This document shows positions 43,891 through 53,620 of a stretch of DNA of 64,000 bases, piece by piece (the first letter of the stretch is position 1; each line of letters starts with the position of its first letter). A model generated the notes under the pieces. It made no database searches. It was given only the letters and a program-made list of their open reading frames with translations, and had not been told where the DNA came from. The stretch is from Haladaptatus halobius (GTDB lineage: Archaea > Halobacteriota > Halobacteria > Halobacteriales > Haladaptataceae), in NCBI RefSeq assembly GCF_020618475.1, contig NZ_CP085341.1, positions 1 through 64,000 on the forward strand. The letters are read 5' to 3'. The position numbers and the translations under genes are program-made.

Positions 43891-44414
43891 ATTGGTAGCT
43901 GAATCCCGCTCTGACATTCCTCTGGCGTTCAGTTATCGTTTGATAGCTGGTGGTAATGCAGAGTATAGTTCGCGCTAACCCTGTATATGAACTGTTGATT
44001 TTGACAGTTGCTCAGGTAACAACGCGTATAACCCGATAACTGGGGATTGACTGTGAATAAAAAGATTGAATTGACTTAGAACGATCATAAGACAGAAAGA
44101 ATGATTAATCGTGGATTATAGATCGCCAGTGGTGATGGAGAGCTCTATTTCGTGTGGAACGCTCCAGTTGCACCAAAATAACAAAATAAACGGTTGTTTT
44201 CTTGAGAGCTATAATCAGCAGCGGTGATTTTGAAAGCTGAGCAGGATTCGAAGTTTATTTCGGGCGAAGGCAGTAAAGTCAAATTGGACTCTTCAGAGGC
44301 CACGTAAACATTATCAACGGATATGCGTGTTTATTACTGCCACCATAGTGACTGGGACGTGGGTGGGCGAGAAAGCAAGACTCACCCATAGAAGAGAGAA
44401 AGACGTGAGAACCT
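43891..44414. other. Intergenic, AT-rich
   Basis: About 520 bp with no coding-like frame on either strand and no repeat that I could detect. Confidence 0.4.
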
Positions 44415-44681
44415 ATGAAACGGACACTACACATCTTGATGGCACTGGCAGTCGTCGCCACCGTGTTTAGCGGTGCCTTCGCGACGCCTGCACTGGCTGG
44501 CGGGTACGACAAGGCTGATGACCGCAAAAGTGGAGACACGCAATCGAATCAGTGTACGCAATCCGGTGACAGCGCATCCGGAAGTGGCACTGGAGGCTTA
44601 GCTGGTGTTGGTGTGGGCGCCAATGTGAACGCGCTCAACACTGGTGACAACCAGGAGCAGACCTGTTCGAACGTCGACTAA
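44415..44681 (+). CDS. Small secreted protein (88 aa)
   Basis: A Sec-type signal peptide is clear: MKRTLHILMALAVVATVFSG, ending AFATPALAG. The mature part is small and polar (DDRKSGDTQSNQCTQSGDSA, SGSGTGGLAGVGVGANVNAL, NTGDNQEQTCSNVD). It has two cysteines that could pair. GANVNALNTGDNQEQ recalls short Asn/Gln strand motifs as in the protein at 35035, though the similarity is weak. Confidence 0.7.
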   Translation: MKRTLHILMALAVVATVFSGAFATPALAGGYDKADDRKSGDTQSNQCTQSGDSASGSGTGGLAGVGVGANVNALNTGDNQEQTCSNVD

Positions 44682-44959
44682 AATCAGAAAGCCACTCTAA
44701 CGACTGGGGAGTGCTTAATTCCCTCGCACAGTTCTTTTATTGGGTGTCAACGATTATAGACGAAACTTTACCAGGCGAGCGAACGCTCTGAGATATACCT
44801 CAAAACTTACGTGCTGAATGCATGGAATTGGATGGGATGAGTAGTGGTGTAAGAGTGACGTTCCACCTATCAAGTAATGGGTTAGGACGGAGAAGCGAAC
44901 TTATCGTCAGTGACGATCTCAAGTCGGACACCTTCAGAATTACTGTCTGAGGTCTAACG
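44682..44959. other. Intergenic, no gene seen
   Basis: Short spacer before the membrane protein at 44960. Nothing recognised. Confidence 0.4.
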
Positions 44960-45415
44960 ATGAATGCACACCACGATGTGGTGGCGTGGGTGCGAGGTGC
45001 CGGTTACAAGATAATCTGCAACGAATATCAGGCTGTGATACTGGCTGGGTGCATGTGTACAAGCTGCATTGGTGGACACTGGATTCTTTTGGACGTTCTC
45101 CAGTGGCGTCGATACCTTGCTACTCCTGAGAGGGGTGTATGGCTTGTATCAGTGAGTGCTCTCTTCATCAGTGCGCTGTACACGGACGTCGTGCTGCCGG
45201 GACTACTCGAGCTCACGTTCATAGATGTGCGCGTGGCGAGAGGCGATCGATACGATGGTTGGCAACGGCGTGGCTTAGAGCTTGGTGCACTTGCAATGGT
45301 ATTGTTCGCCGTTGCTGGTCTCACGGCGAATTTCCTCATTTTGGTTGTTGCGGCCGGTATCATGGTCACGATGGCAATCGTATTTGTACTGGCCTACGTC
45401 CGGCGTGAGAAGTGA
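44960..45415 (+). CDS. Hypothetical membrane protein (151 aa)
   Basis: Hydrophobic segments are visible near 25-45 (AVILAGCMCTSCIGGHWILL), 60-82 (GVWLVSVSALFISALYTDVV) and 108-145 (a long stretch starting LGALAMVLFAVAGLTANFLI). RRGLELGALAM resembles haloarchaeal small membrane proteins. The first 25 residues may not be translated. No family recognised. Confidence 0.55.
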   Translation: MNAHHDVVAWVRGAGYKIICNEYQAVILAGCMCTSCIGGHWILLDVLQWRRYLATPERGVWLVSVSALFISALYTDVVLPGLLELTFIDVRVARGDRYDGWQRRGLELGALAMVLFAVAGLTANFLILVVAAGIMVTMAIVFVLAYVRREK

Positions 45416-45468
45416 GCCTACACCTTACCCTTTTATCCGAAACAGTACCAACAGGATCGTATCAGACG

Positions 45469-45624
45469 ATGATTGAACAACTTGACCAACGATTTTCTTC
45501 CCATACGGCCACGATAGGGGCAGTCGTGCTCGGTGAGAGCGTCTTTGGAGCGACTCTTCTTGCCGACCTCTCGTATCTGACTGCGCTCACCCTGGGGACA
45601 CTCACGGTGGGCGTCGTCTACTGA
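45469..45624 (+). CDS. Small hypothetical membrane protein (51 aa)
   Basis: MIEQLDQRFSSHTATIGAVV, then LGESVFGATLLADLSYLTAL, TLGTLTVGVVY contains one or two hydrophobic stretches. The ATG at 45469 begins 54 nt after the previous gene, so they may be co-transcribed. The abrupt end at a hydrophobic stretch suggests possible truncation. Confidence 0.45.
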   Translation: MIEQLDQRFSSHTATIGAVVLGESVFGATLLADLSYLTALTLGTLTVGVVY

Positions 45625-45690
45625 ACGCTTGCACAGATGGAGGAGTGACGCTACCCCGCCGGCGCTAGCGATTGTTATCACACTCTCCCT

Positions 45691-45830
45691 TCTCACTGGT
45701 TACAGTGAACCGAATGCCTAAGTGGTTTGTGAGCATACCTCACGATGTCGGGTCTTGCATCGACGTTCGGTCATACCCGACGAACGTGGATCGCACGGTG
45801 CAGCCAAATCACCTCTCTTATCCACGTTTC
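45691..45830 (+). ncRNA. Tandem-hairpin structured element, copy A
   Basis: P0 is TCACTG/CAGTGA (45693-45698 with 45703-45708, loop GTTA). P1 is GTCGGGT/ACCCGAC (45747-45753 with 45775-45781). P2 follows after one base: AACGTGGAT/ATCCACGTT (45783-45791 with 45820-45828). No frame runs through it. See the other copies at 45854, 57733, 57951, 62562 and 62757. Whether it is transcribed is inferred only from structure. Confidence 0.55.
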
Positions 45831-45853
45831 ACAGCCATGAACAAACGCCGCTG

Positions 45854-45987
45854 TGGGCACATCCGTGAGCCCAAGTAGCTAAGTGAGTCACTCACACACT
45901 ACGAGTGTCGGGTGGGTCGTACTGAGTTCGCCCGACGGACGTGGACTTCACGGTACCTAGCACCTACCTCTATCACTCCACGTTCCA
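45854..45987 (+). ncRNA. Tandem-hairpin structured element, copy B
   Basis: P1 is GTCGGG/CCCGAC (45907-45912 with 45931-45936). P2 abuts it: GGACGTGGA/TCCACGTTC (45937-45945 with 45977-45985, one G-U pair). A CTAAGTGAGT word precedes P1. The last 54 nt (45934-45987) are identical to those in copy E, 12 kb away. Confidence 0.6.
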
Positions 45988-46057
45988 AAGGAGGGGGGTT
46001 CACAGTCGGCAGATGACTATTGCTGAGGTAAGCATGGTTAGGTTCGTGAACTCAACT

Positions 46058-46118
46058 GCTAAGTGAGTGACTAGCATTCCCCTGTGTGTCGGGTGGGGTC
46101 ATAGTGAGTTCACCTTAA
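46058..46118 (+). ncRNA. Tandem-hairpin element, partial copy C
   Basis: CTAAGTGAGTGACTAGCAT and CCCCTGTGTGTCGGGTGGG match the leader and 5' P1 strand of copy E, but the 3' half is missing after GTGAGTTCACC. It shows that units are lost from the 3' side. Confidence 0.45.
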
Positions 46119-46389
46119 GGTTGAGAGAAGCAAGAGTCAGGATATTTTCGCCATCACTTGACCTATGTGCGCAAAGCATAGTTTGATTAAGAGAGACGCA
46201 TGATCCGTGGAGGACAATTAATATCCTGATTCTATAGACCACAGCGGCGGTGTACAACGATTTCATGGGGTGACAGTTGGACTGGCGATGACGCTGCTTC
46301 GTTCGTGAACTGCATAGCCCACGAATACGTATTGTGATCATATATGCGCCAGTGGTTTTATTGACTTGAGAGGTTGTTTTGGAGATGGT

Positions 46390-46665
46390 ATGAACGATCT
46401 CACCGCCTTTCAACGTGATTTACTCTACGTTCTTGCGGGACTCAATGATCCGCATGGGCTTGCACTGAAAGATGAGCTCGAAGACTATTATGAAAAAGAG
46501 GTGCATCACGGGCGGCTGTATCCAAACCTTGACGCCTTGGTTGACAAAGGACTGGTTGAAAAGAGTGAAAAAGATCGCCGGACAAACGAATACGTACTTA
46601 GCCAACGTGGCCATCAGGAACTTGACGCACGCCGCGAGTGGGAGTCACAATACGTCGAGATCTGA
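46390..46665 (+). CDS. PadR family transcriptional regulator
   Basis: The 91-residue protein has DLTAFQRDLLYVLAGLNDPH, LALKDELEDYYEKEVHHGRL, YPNLDALVDKGLVEKSEKDR and a wing, TNEYVLSQRGHQELDARREW. It is paralogous to 18640-18933. The ATG 46390 is preferred to the upstream GTG/ATG. It follows the structured elements A-C by 270 bp on the same strand. Confidence 0.88.
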   Translation: MNDLTAFQRDLLYVLAGLNDPHGLALKDELEDYYEKEVHHGRLYPNLDALVDKGLVEKSEKDRRTNEYVLSQRGHQELDARREWESQYVEI

Positions 46666-46885
46666 GCTGAATTGCAGAAATTCCGTCTCTAAATCGTGAT
46701 TGTCGATCGAAATTGGTGATTAAAGGCATACTATTCCGGATTTTCATACTATACTTATTCGGCTACTCATCGTAGATGAGTTCTCGGTTGGCTATTTCCC
46801 CTACAGGGAAATGGCGTCTTGGTTTGACCGGTATCTATGAGTGGTCTGCTCGTGACTTTGATCGTGTGGGGGACTCACGACAATC

Positions 46886-47311
46886 ATGTGTCTATTAGAT
46901 GAATTCCAGAGCGTGAGCCAGGCGATGTTGATCTGGCTCGTCGATCGCTGGGTCATGCTTGGACTCATCATTATTAGTATCGGTATCATGTCCGTTCTAT
47001 ACCGTCGCCGCAGGGGTTCAGAAGACGCTTCCGTCACTACTGGACAGAAATCGAATGAAGATTCACCAGTCGTCAGTAACCAAGCGCAGATCATTCGTCT
47101 CCTCATGAAACATGGGGGACAGATGCGTCAGCAACAGATTGTGACCGAAACCGGCTGGTCGAAAGCGAAAGTGAGTACGCTTCTGTCACGGATGGAAGCC
47201 GACGACCACCTCACAAAGATTCGGCTTGGGCGTGAAAACCTGATTCTGCTGCCCGGTCATGAACCACAGATACTCACATCAGCACTGAACACCGACGAAA
47301 ATCAGGACTAG
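46886..47311 (+). CDS. Membrane-anchored winged-helix regulator (DUF7343-like)
   Basis: The 141-residue protein has one N-terminal membrane helix (WVMLGLIIISIGIMSVLYRR), a polar linker, and a C-terminal wHTH (AQIIRLLMKHGGQMRQQQIV, TETGWSKAKVSTLLSRMEAD, DHLTKIRLGRENLI). Such proteins put a DNA-binding domain at the cytoplasmic face, and homologues may be released by proteolysis. Stand-alone gene. Confidence 0.8.
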   Translation: MCLLDEFQSVSQAMLIWLVDRWVMLGLIIISIGIMSVLYRRRRGSEDASVTTGQKSNEDSPVVSNQAQIIRLLMKHGGQMRQQQIVTETGWSKAKVSTLLSRMEADDHLTKIRLGRENLILLPGHEPQILTSALNTDENQD

Positions 47312-47696
47312 CCATCCAAATGGATCGACTTCGAGGTGGCTATTTTGGGGTCAACTATGCACATCCGAGGTGGTGGCGACTAGCGTTATCTTCTTCGTAT
47401 ATCTCTTCATGATCACTTTTGGAGTCAAGCCTCAGTTGATACTACTTCACCTTCCAAGTAAAATATCCAAAATACCGCTGATTCGCTAATCGTGACGATA
47501 GATCTCTGTTCAGAAAGATTATGAATTGTCAGTTCCCTGCGTGTCCGCTCTCGTTCGATGATGAAGTCATTTGCTGCGTTCGCCTATGAAATCAATCATA
47601 TATCTCAAATAGAAGAGTATGCAACACGTTTGTCCGGCCGAACTCAGTAGAAAGCGTAATAGCCAAGAGATAGGATGTACATTTCCATTAGAAGCC
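47312..47696. other. Intergenic, no gene seen
   Basis: No coding-like frame or repeat noticed in about 385 bp. Confidence 0.4.
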
Positions 47697-47822
47697 ATGA
47701 CGAGAGAAAGTTCTCCTACCGAAAGTGCATTCGCCGCCTCAGCGGTCGACCTAGATGAAGCATCATTCTTCCGAACGCTCGTCGAAGATACTTCAGAGGC
47801 GATACTCACGCTCGACGAATAC
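47697..47822 (+). pseudogene. PAS-domain sensor protein, N-terminal fragment
   Basis: MTRESSPTESAFAASAVDLD is followed by EASFFRTLVEDTSEAILTLD, the first helix and strand of a PAS domain in haloarchaeal sensor kinases (FRxLVExxxDAIxTID). The frame then runs into unrelated sequence and stops. Kinase and HATPase parts are absent. Confidence 0.5.
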
Positions 47823-47829
47823 AGATCTC

Positions 47830-47967
47830 ATGGGCTATTACCTCTCGTGCACGATCTGCACGTTCAAGCGTGAGGCTGATATGCTTGCGATGGCCTTGAA
47901 CTTTGAAGAAACGCACGTTGAGCAGTGGGGAATCGAGCATCTCATCGAAATCGAACATCGTGAATGA
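47830..47967 (+). CDS. Small CxxC zinc-binding protein (45 aa)
   Basis: MGYYLSCTICTFKREADMLA, then MALNFEETHVEQWGIEHLIE and IEHRE is a compact acidic protein with one CxxC knuckle and three histidines. It resembles tiny haloarchaeal zinc-finger proteins of unknown function. It starts within the tail of the PAS fragment in another frame. Confidence 0.6.
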   Translation: MGYYLSCTICTFKREADMLAMALNFEETHVEQWGIEHLIEIEHRE

Positions 47968-48321
47968 CTGCAATAAATCGAGTGTCCGAGTTTAATCCAT
48001 AGAATGCTCGATGATTTGTTGGTTGGTTGTTGCGTCGTATTTCTTCTCTTAGACGCCCCAGAACAGTGCGATACCCAGCGGCGTCACAACCGCAAACAAT
48101 AACTGCAACAACGCACCTCCTATTTTCAAAAAGTGTTGTCCTAAGTACTTCCACTATTGGTTATGGGTAGTCGTTTCATTCAGGTCGGCGTATTTTCTAT
48201 TCCAGGATTTTTTATTGAATACTATTGATGCCTATTTATAATCTTCTCTCCAGGAGAGATCTTCGTCGTTAGCCGTTCACTGCGGCAAGCTACTAGTAGA
48301 TAGTCGTCGTCGAAATGTGCA
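47968..48321. other. Intergenic, no gene seen
   Basis: About 350 bp upstream of the oxidoreductase gene, AT-rich toward 48190-48250. No frame is supported. Confidence 0.4.
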
Positions 48322-49416
48322 ATGTCAGCAATTGACTCACCTTCTGCTGATGCAGGCGATGAGCCAGTGCGGATCGGTATCATTGGACTCGGGAATATCG
48401 GCCACTATCATGCTGATCGCCTACGAGATCTTCCAGTGAATCTCGTGGGGGGCATCGATATTAGCGCCGAAGCGCGCGAACGATTTGCCGAGAAATACGA
48501 GACGCAGGTGTTCGACACCGCTGATGCGCTCTTTGCGATCGACGTGGATGGTGTGATCATTACAACACCGAATCAGTTTCATGAGGAATACGCGGTCGCG
48601 GCCTTCGAGGCCGATATTGCTGTCCTCCTTGAAAAGCCGTTGGCACACACGCTTGAAAGTGCTGAGCGCATCGCAGAGGCTGCTGAAAACGCAGACACAT
48701 TCTGCATGGTTGGGTTCCATACGCGGTTTTACCCGTCGATTCAGGCCATTAAGGGCTATCAAGACGAAGGCCGGTTTGGCGAGATTCGTCATATCGAAGC
48801 GGATTTCATCCGTCGTCGCGGCGTCCCCGAGCGTGGCACATGGTTTACAACGAAGGAGGTCGCTGGCGGTGGTGCACTGATCGATATTGGCGTGCACGCG
48901 ATTGATTTGGCGCTCTACATCCATGGGTTCCCAGCGCTTCTGGAGGTAAGCGCGACGACCCGCTCACAATTCGGCGCTCGCGAGGACTATACATATCTCA
49001 ATATGTGGGGCGAAGATACGGGAACAGGCCAGTTCGACGTTGAGGATTCGATCAGCGCGTTTCTCCGATGTGCTGATAGCAAAACGATTGCGTTGGAAGT
49101 TGCGTGGGCGGCCAATCGACCGGCGAGTGAAGCGTATTTCATCCGGGGAACGGAGGCCGGAGCCCGGTTCGATCGAGACACTGAGTCACTCACGGTCTAT
49201 GAATCAAGCCCGGTTGGCGCTGATCACCTGTCTGATACAACGCTTCAAACCCGGCTAGAAGATGCGTTTACGGCCGAACAGCGCGTATTCGTGGACGGGG
49301 TTCGAACGGGGACTGCCCCGAACCAGAACACTGTCGAGCAAGCACTGACTGTGCAGCGAGTGATTGATGCGATTTATCGGTCAGCTGCCGAGGAGCAGGC
49401 GGTATCGTCGTTTTAA
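48322..49416 (+). CDS. Gfo/Idh/MocA family NAD(P)-dependent oxidoreductase
   Basis: The 364-residue enzyme has an N-terminal Rossmann fold (VRIGIIGLGNIGHYHADRLR near 17-36; VDGVIITTPNQFHEEYAVAA) and the conserved VLLEKPLAHTLESAERIAEA, where Lys follows Glu (EKP). FTTKEVAGGGALIDIGVHAI includes the G-x-x-x-D-x-x-x-H catalytic signature. Members oxidise or reduce sugars or inositol. The substrate cannot be told. The DUF7344-like gene downstream is convergent, with the two stops almost touching. Confidence 0.92.
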   Translation: MSAIDSPSADAGDEPVRIGIIGLGNIGHYHADRLRDLPVNLVGGIDISAEARERFAEKYETQVFDTADALFAIDVDGVIITTPNQFHEEYAVAAFEADIAVLLEKPLAHTLESAERIAEAAENADTFCMVGFHTRFYPSIQAIKGYQDEGRFGEIRHIEADFIRRRGVPERGTWFTTKEVAGGGALIDIGVHAIDLALYIHGFPALLEVSATTRSQFGAREDYTYLNMWGEDTGTGQFDVEDSISAFLRCADSKTIALEVAWAANRPASEAYFIRGTEAGARFDRDTESLTVYESSPVGADHLSDTTLQTRLEDAFTAEQRVFVDGVRTGTAPNQNTVEQALTVQRVIDAIYRSAAEEQAVSSF

Positions 49417-49417
49417 T

Positions 49418-49777
49418 TCAATCGATGCGATAGCGATTCGGAGTCGGTGCATACGGCCGCAAGGATGGTTCGACATACTGAATGTTGCTCGTGAGCGAAA
49501 TAAGGAGGTGATCGCACCGTCGAGTTTGAGTAACTAAGCCAGCTTCGACTAATCGCGGAATATGCTCACGTTCGAGCGAAGCGTAAATATTTTCGTACAC
49601 AGTAGGTGAGATTGTTTCGTGTTGTGTATCAGCCTCCTGCTGAGTAATGTGGCGGGCAACCTCTGTGAGGGGGACTGTTCGATCTTGCTGTAGCAAGTAA
49701 CAAAGAGTCTCACGACAGTATGCCCGTTCGAGCAGGATGAAGATATCTGTGGGTGTGTCATCGGTAATCCTGGTCAT
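49418..49777 (-). CDS. ArsR-like wHTH protein (DUF7344-related)
   Basis: The 119-residue protein contains DIFILLERAYCRETLCYLLQ, LTEVARHITQQEADTQHETI, YASLEREHIPRLVEAGLVTQ and a wing, DHLLISLTSNIQYVEP. The domain order is DUF7344-like, but it is divergent from the other members here. It could regulate the convergent oxidoreductase. Confidence 0.72.
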   Translation of the reverse strand: MTRITDDTPTDIFILLERAYCRETLCYLLQQDRTVPLTEVARHITQQEADTQHETISPTVYENIYASLEREHIPRLVEAGLVTQTRRCDHLLISLTSNIQYVEPSLRPYAPTPNRYRID

Positions 49778-50100
49778 TATTTCTCTCTCCTTGTGGTGTT
49801 CTCAGTCGTCACGCGAACTGGTCTGCGGGTCGTGGATAGTGGTAGACGGGAACAGATAGCATAAGAATTTGGCTCTGTGCCTGACGCATATTTCGTAGGG
49901 CTGAAGAAACAGTTGAATCTGCGGTGGGATCTGGGGATTGTCGACTTCTACATCGTGGCTTCTTGCTTACTCTTCTCGCTCGCTTCACTCCGGCGGTGAA
50001 GAACAAGACAGTAGCGTCTGCAATTCAGGGAAAACAACCAGTAGGATTGTAGCGACGGGCCACGAGAGCTATAGACGTGGCTGGCGGACTCTGAGAGAGT
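49778..50100. other. Intergenic between divergent genes
   Basis: About 320 bp upstream of both the wHTH gene and the PAC2 gene. It presumably holds both promoters. No further feature seen. Confidence 0.4.
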
Positions 50101-50859
50101 ATGCCGACTGAGACCCCTACCACAACCTTTCATCAAGTATCAGAGCTTGAGTCACCCGCCCCAACCCTCATTGAAGGACTGCCAGGCCATGGGCTAGTCG
50201 CTTCAATTGCCGCTGATCACATTACCAAGCAACTCGGGCTCACTCACCACGGAGCGATCCGATCAGACGCATTCTCATCCGTTGCGTCATTTGCAGAAGG
50301 ACGCATTCAGGATACCATCCGCGTCTCCGCCGGGGCGGACCCAGCCGTGATGACACTGCAGAGTGACGTGCCGATCCCGGAAGATACATTCACTCCACTG
50401 AGTCAATGTGTGTTGGAGGAACTGGCCGACGGATTCAGTCGAGCTATCTTCCTTGCTGGTGCACCAGCACAAGCTGAGGATCAAATCGGCGATGTGCGTG
50501 GAGTAGCGACGACCGAGGCAGTGAAACAGGAACTTGCCGACGCGGGCATTCCCATCGCAGATGATCCCGGTGCTGTCAACGGAGTCACTGGCGCACTGGT
50601 AAATGCATGCTATCAGGAAGACGTTCCAGCGGCATTGCTACTCGTTCAAGCAGATCCTCGTCTTCCAGATCCAGCGGCTGCTCGCGCCGTCATTGAGAAC
50701 GCACTCGAACCACTGGTCGAGTTTGAGATCACGACAGACGAACTCCGTGAACAGGCAGATCGTATTCAAGAGCAGAAACAACAGATTTCCCAACAGTTCC
50801 AGCACGCACGAAACGATGAGCAAGCAGAGCCGCGCCAAACTAGAGGTATGTATCAATGA
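50101..50859 (+). CDS. PAC2 family (proteasome assembly chaperone-like) protein
   Basis: The 252-residue product matches the archaeal PAC2/PbaB-like family: TLIEGLPGHGLVASIAADHI, GAIRSDAFSSVASFAEGRIQ, RAIFLAGAPAQAEDQIGDVR, VNGVTGALVNACYQEDVPAA and ALLLVQADPRLPDPAAARAV. Archaeal relatives may chaperone proteasome assembly or bind ATP. A C-terminal Gln-rich coiled coil (REQADRIQEQKQQISQQFQH) ends the protein. A copy of the last 23 codons lies at 53621-53694. Confidence 0.85.
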   Translation: MPTETPTTTFHQVSELESPAPTLIEGLPGHGLVASIAADHITKQLGLTHHGAIRSDAFSSVASFAEGRIQDTIRVSAGADPAVMTLQSDVPIPEDTFTPLSQCVLEELADGFSRAIFLAGAPAQAEDQIGDVRGVATTEAVKQELADAGIPIADDPGAVNGVTGALVNACYQEDVPAALLLVQADPRLPDPAAARAVIENALEPLVEFEITTDELREQADRIQEQKQQISQQFQHARNDEQAEPRQTRGMYQ

Positions 50860-50909
50860 AAGAGTCGATGCTTTAGGGAACTGTAGCCGCGACGTCGCCA
50901 CAGACGGAG

Positions 50910-52841
50910 TTAATCGGCAGCGGTTGCGTGTGCGGTGGCGGTACCCTTGGACTGCGTCGTCCACAGTTGAGCGTAGATGCCATTGCGCGCACAGAGTTCA
51001 TCATGGGTGCCTGTCTCCGTAATGTGACCATCGTCCATCACGACGATTTCGTCCGCATCTTGGATTGTCGACAACCGGTGTGCGATCACAAGCGCCGTCC
51101 GATCAGCACACACCTCTTCGATATTTTCTTGGATGAGTTCTTCCGTCTCCGTGTCGACAGATGAAGTCGCTTCGTCGAAGATGATGATACTGGGATCGTT
51201 GAGCAAGGCCCGAGCGATGCTGATCCGCTGGCGCTGGCCACCCGAGAGTTTCGCGCCGTCCTCGCCGACGAACGTGTCATAACCGTCTGCTAGCTCTCGA
51301 ATAAACTTGTCTGCGCCAGCGGTGCTCGCCACCTTCCGCAGGCGTCGTGCGGCCGTCTCTGACAATTCCTCGCCGTCCGCTTTCGCAGCTGTTACCTCCA
51401 TAAAGAGGTTGCGGTCGCCATACGCGATGTTCTCCGCGATCGTGCCCGCGAACAGATATGGCGACTGTTCGACGATACCAACGTGCTCGTTGAGTTTCTG
51501 AACATCATACTCTCGAACGTCGATACCATCGATGCGGATAGCACCCGTATCACTGTCGTAGAATCGCGAGATGAGTTTGAGGAGCGTGGACTTCCCGGCA
51601 CCGCTCGGTCCGGCGAAGCCGACGGTGTCACCGGGTTCAATCTCGAGATCGATATTCTTCACGACCGGGTCGCCGCTCTCTTCATAGCTGAACGTAGTAT
51701 CGTCGAACTCGATGTGCCCGTCAAGATGGATAGGGGTGTGGCCATCCTCGTGAGAGGTAATCGTTGGTTCCTGCGCGAGAATTCCAAAGACGCGTTCAGC
51801 ACTCGCTTTCGTCTTCTGCCACTGATTCGCTGTTTTGCCGACGCGCTCCATCGGATCACGGAGCCGGCGGAGAAACATGAAAAATAGCGTGAAGGTTCCG
51901 ACAGTCATGGTGCCAGTGATAACCTGATTCCCGCCGTACCAGAGGAGGCCGACGAACACACCGCCAATGATGAGTTGGAGCGACGAGAAGAACAATTTCC
52001 GACTCCGTACCGCTTGCATTTTCGTGTCCCGATACGCTGCACTCTGCTGGGAAATTCGTCGTTGTTCGATATCGTAGCGATTGAACGACTTGACGACATC
52101 AATCCCGTTCAGGTTGTTGGCGAGATCGGTGTTGAGACGGGCGACAATTTCGCGGATTTGTTGATACTTCGGCCAGATCCACTGCATGAATTTCGCGGTC
52201 GCGGCAGCGATGAACAGCATCGGCAGGAGTGCGAACGCCGCCAGTATCGGATCGATGCTGTACATGACGGTACCGACAACGAGAACGAGCACTGTCGCCC
52301 TGATGAGTTCGCGAAGTTCGGTATTGAAGAAGCTCTCAAGGCGATTGATGTCATTGTTGAGAATCGACATCATCCCGCCCGTGTGATGATTATGATAAAA
52401 CCCGAGCGAGAGCTGTTGCATATGATCGTACGTATCCCGGCGGAGATCATGCTGAACGGACTGCGCTATCTTATGGAAGGTATACCGGGAGACGAACCGC
52501 GTTACTGCGAGCAACGCATAGCTCGCGATAGCAATGCCGATGAGCCGCTGGAGGATGGCAATGCGGAGTGCCGTGTGTCCAGCGGGGATCCCCGTCGTCG
52601 GAAGGAGTCCGAGGCCGGCGAGGATTCCCGGATTGCCGTTTGTGGCGATGACGCGATCGATCGCTGCGGCCACCACCAACGTTGGACCCAGCTGAAGGAG
52701 CCGCATCGTGAGACTGGTAAGTATGCCGAGACTAAGTTGTGGCCAATATGAATGCAGATACCGTAGCATATTCACCATTGGATGCCCATCGACGTTTCCC
52801 CTGATATCTCTAAAGCTGCCGTTATCTGGTTCGCGTGCCAT
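50910..52841 (-). CDS. ABC exporter, fused membrane and ATPase domains
   Basis: The 643-residue protein is a half-size type IV ABC exporter. Six membrane helices occupy about 30-335. The ATPase domain has Walker A GPSGAGKST near 410, Q-loop (VGIVEQSPYLFAGTIAENIA), signature LSGGQRQR, Walker B IIIFDEATS and the H-loop (IAHRLSTI). Such exporters pump lipids, peptides or drugs as homodimers. The substrate is unknown. Stop is 51 bp from, and convergent with, the PAC2 gene. Confidence 0.95.
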   Translation of the reverse strand: MAREPDNGSFRDIRGNVDGHPMVNMLRYLHSYWPQLSLGILTSLTMRLLQLGPTLVVAAAIDRVIATNGNPGILAGLGLLPTTGIPAGHTALRIAILQRLIGIAIASYALLAVTRFVSRYTFHKIAQSVQHDLRRDTYDHMQQLSLGFYHNHHTGGMMSILNNDINRLESFFNTELRELIRATVLVLVVGTVMYSIDPILAAFALLPMLFIAAATAKFMQWIWPKYQQIREIVARLNTDLANNLNGIDVVKSFNRYDIEQRRISQQSAAYRDTKMQAVRSRKLFFSSLQLIIGGVFVGLLWYGGNQVITGTMTVGTFTLFFMFLRRLRDPMERVGKTANQWQKTKASAERVFGILAQEPTITSHEDGHTPIHLDGHIEFDDTTFSYEESGDPVVKNIDLEIEPGDTVGFAGPSGAGKSTLLKLISRFYDSDTGAIRIDGIDVREYDVQKLNEHVGIVEQSPYLFAGTIAENIAYGDRNLFMEVTAAKADGEELSETAARRLRKVASTAGADKFIRELADGYDTFVGEDGAKLSGGQRQRISIARALLNDPSIIIFDEATSSVDTETEELIQENIEEVCADRTALVIAHRLSTIQDADEIVVMDDGHITETGTHDELCARNGIYAQLWTTQSKGTATAHATAAD

Positions 52842-53133
52842 ATGTTCCTCGTACCTCGTTCGCTCACTCTGCGAAGTGCCAACAACGAATTTCTGTCCGC
52901 ACGAAACTCAAAGAATCGCCTCAATTTATAAATAACGGTCCAAATCCTCGGTGTTTCTTGTCCTCGTATCCCAACCTGAGCATTATTAATGAACTAAAAT
53001 CAGAAAGGGCTAGGAACCGAACGAGCGAGAATTTTTGAGTTTCGTCCCAGCGTGGGGGAACTACAGTGACATGCATCCTCCGACCTACATCAATTAGTGG
53101 AAGGTATCTGCATCTAGGATCTCGTTTTTCGAT

Positions 53134-53490
53134 TCTACAGTGATCACTCAGTAGTGTTGCGAAACACTCCGCATGGGCCTGAGAGCCGGTGAGAGGGAGC
53201 GGTGACCAGGGCGGGCTGTACTGCATCATCAGACGAATCCGATTTGCAACTTGAAGTTCCCCCATCCGCCTGGCGAACTGAAATAGCGTGGCCGCCACTG
53301 TCGTCCCCAACCCCGGAATCACCGCAGGAACGATGTGTACAGCGGCGTCCTCATGAGTATAATATTCGAGAGCCAACGAGATTAGAATGTAGGTGCAACC
53401 GCCACTTGCATACCATCTGAGGAGCAGCGCCAGGTTATTGATTCCTCGCTTGGGATGTTTCTTCACATATACGATTCCAAGCGGTAACAA
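53134..53490 (-). pseudogene. Possible membrane protein remnant
   Basis: The minus-strand frame has coding-like hydrophobic parts (LALLLRWYASGGCTYILISL, VHIVPAVIPGLGTTVAATLF, FARRMGELQVANRIR). After about residue 115 it turns basic and Cys-rich, probably non-coding. No homologue recognised. I treat it as a decayed gene. Confidence 0.3.
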
Positions 53491-53620
53491 GCTCCTGCGT
53501 GAGTGATCCTGTGGCTAGCTTTCACTGCGCACACGCTACGAAATATCTATTCGCTTCAGTTAGCGTGCACTGAATCGGTGGTTGCCTGCACAACTGCCAT
53601 GTGACGGTTGAAACAATAGA

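Noticed and set aside
45691-46118. Tandem hairpin units considered as CRISPR or integron attC array
   Set aside because: Conserved parts are stems, not direct repeats; there is no cas gene, integron integrase or cassette ORF between units.
51975-52751. 258-codon + strand frame
   Set aside because: Antisense to the ABC exporter membrane domain.
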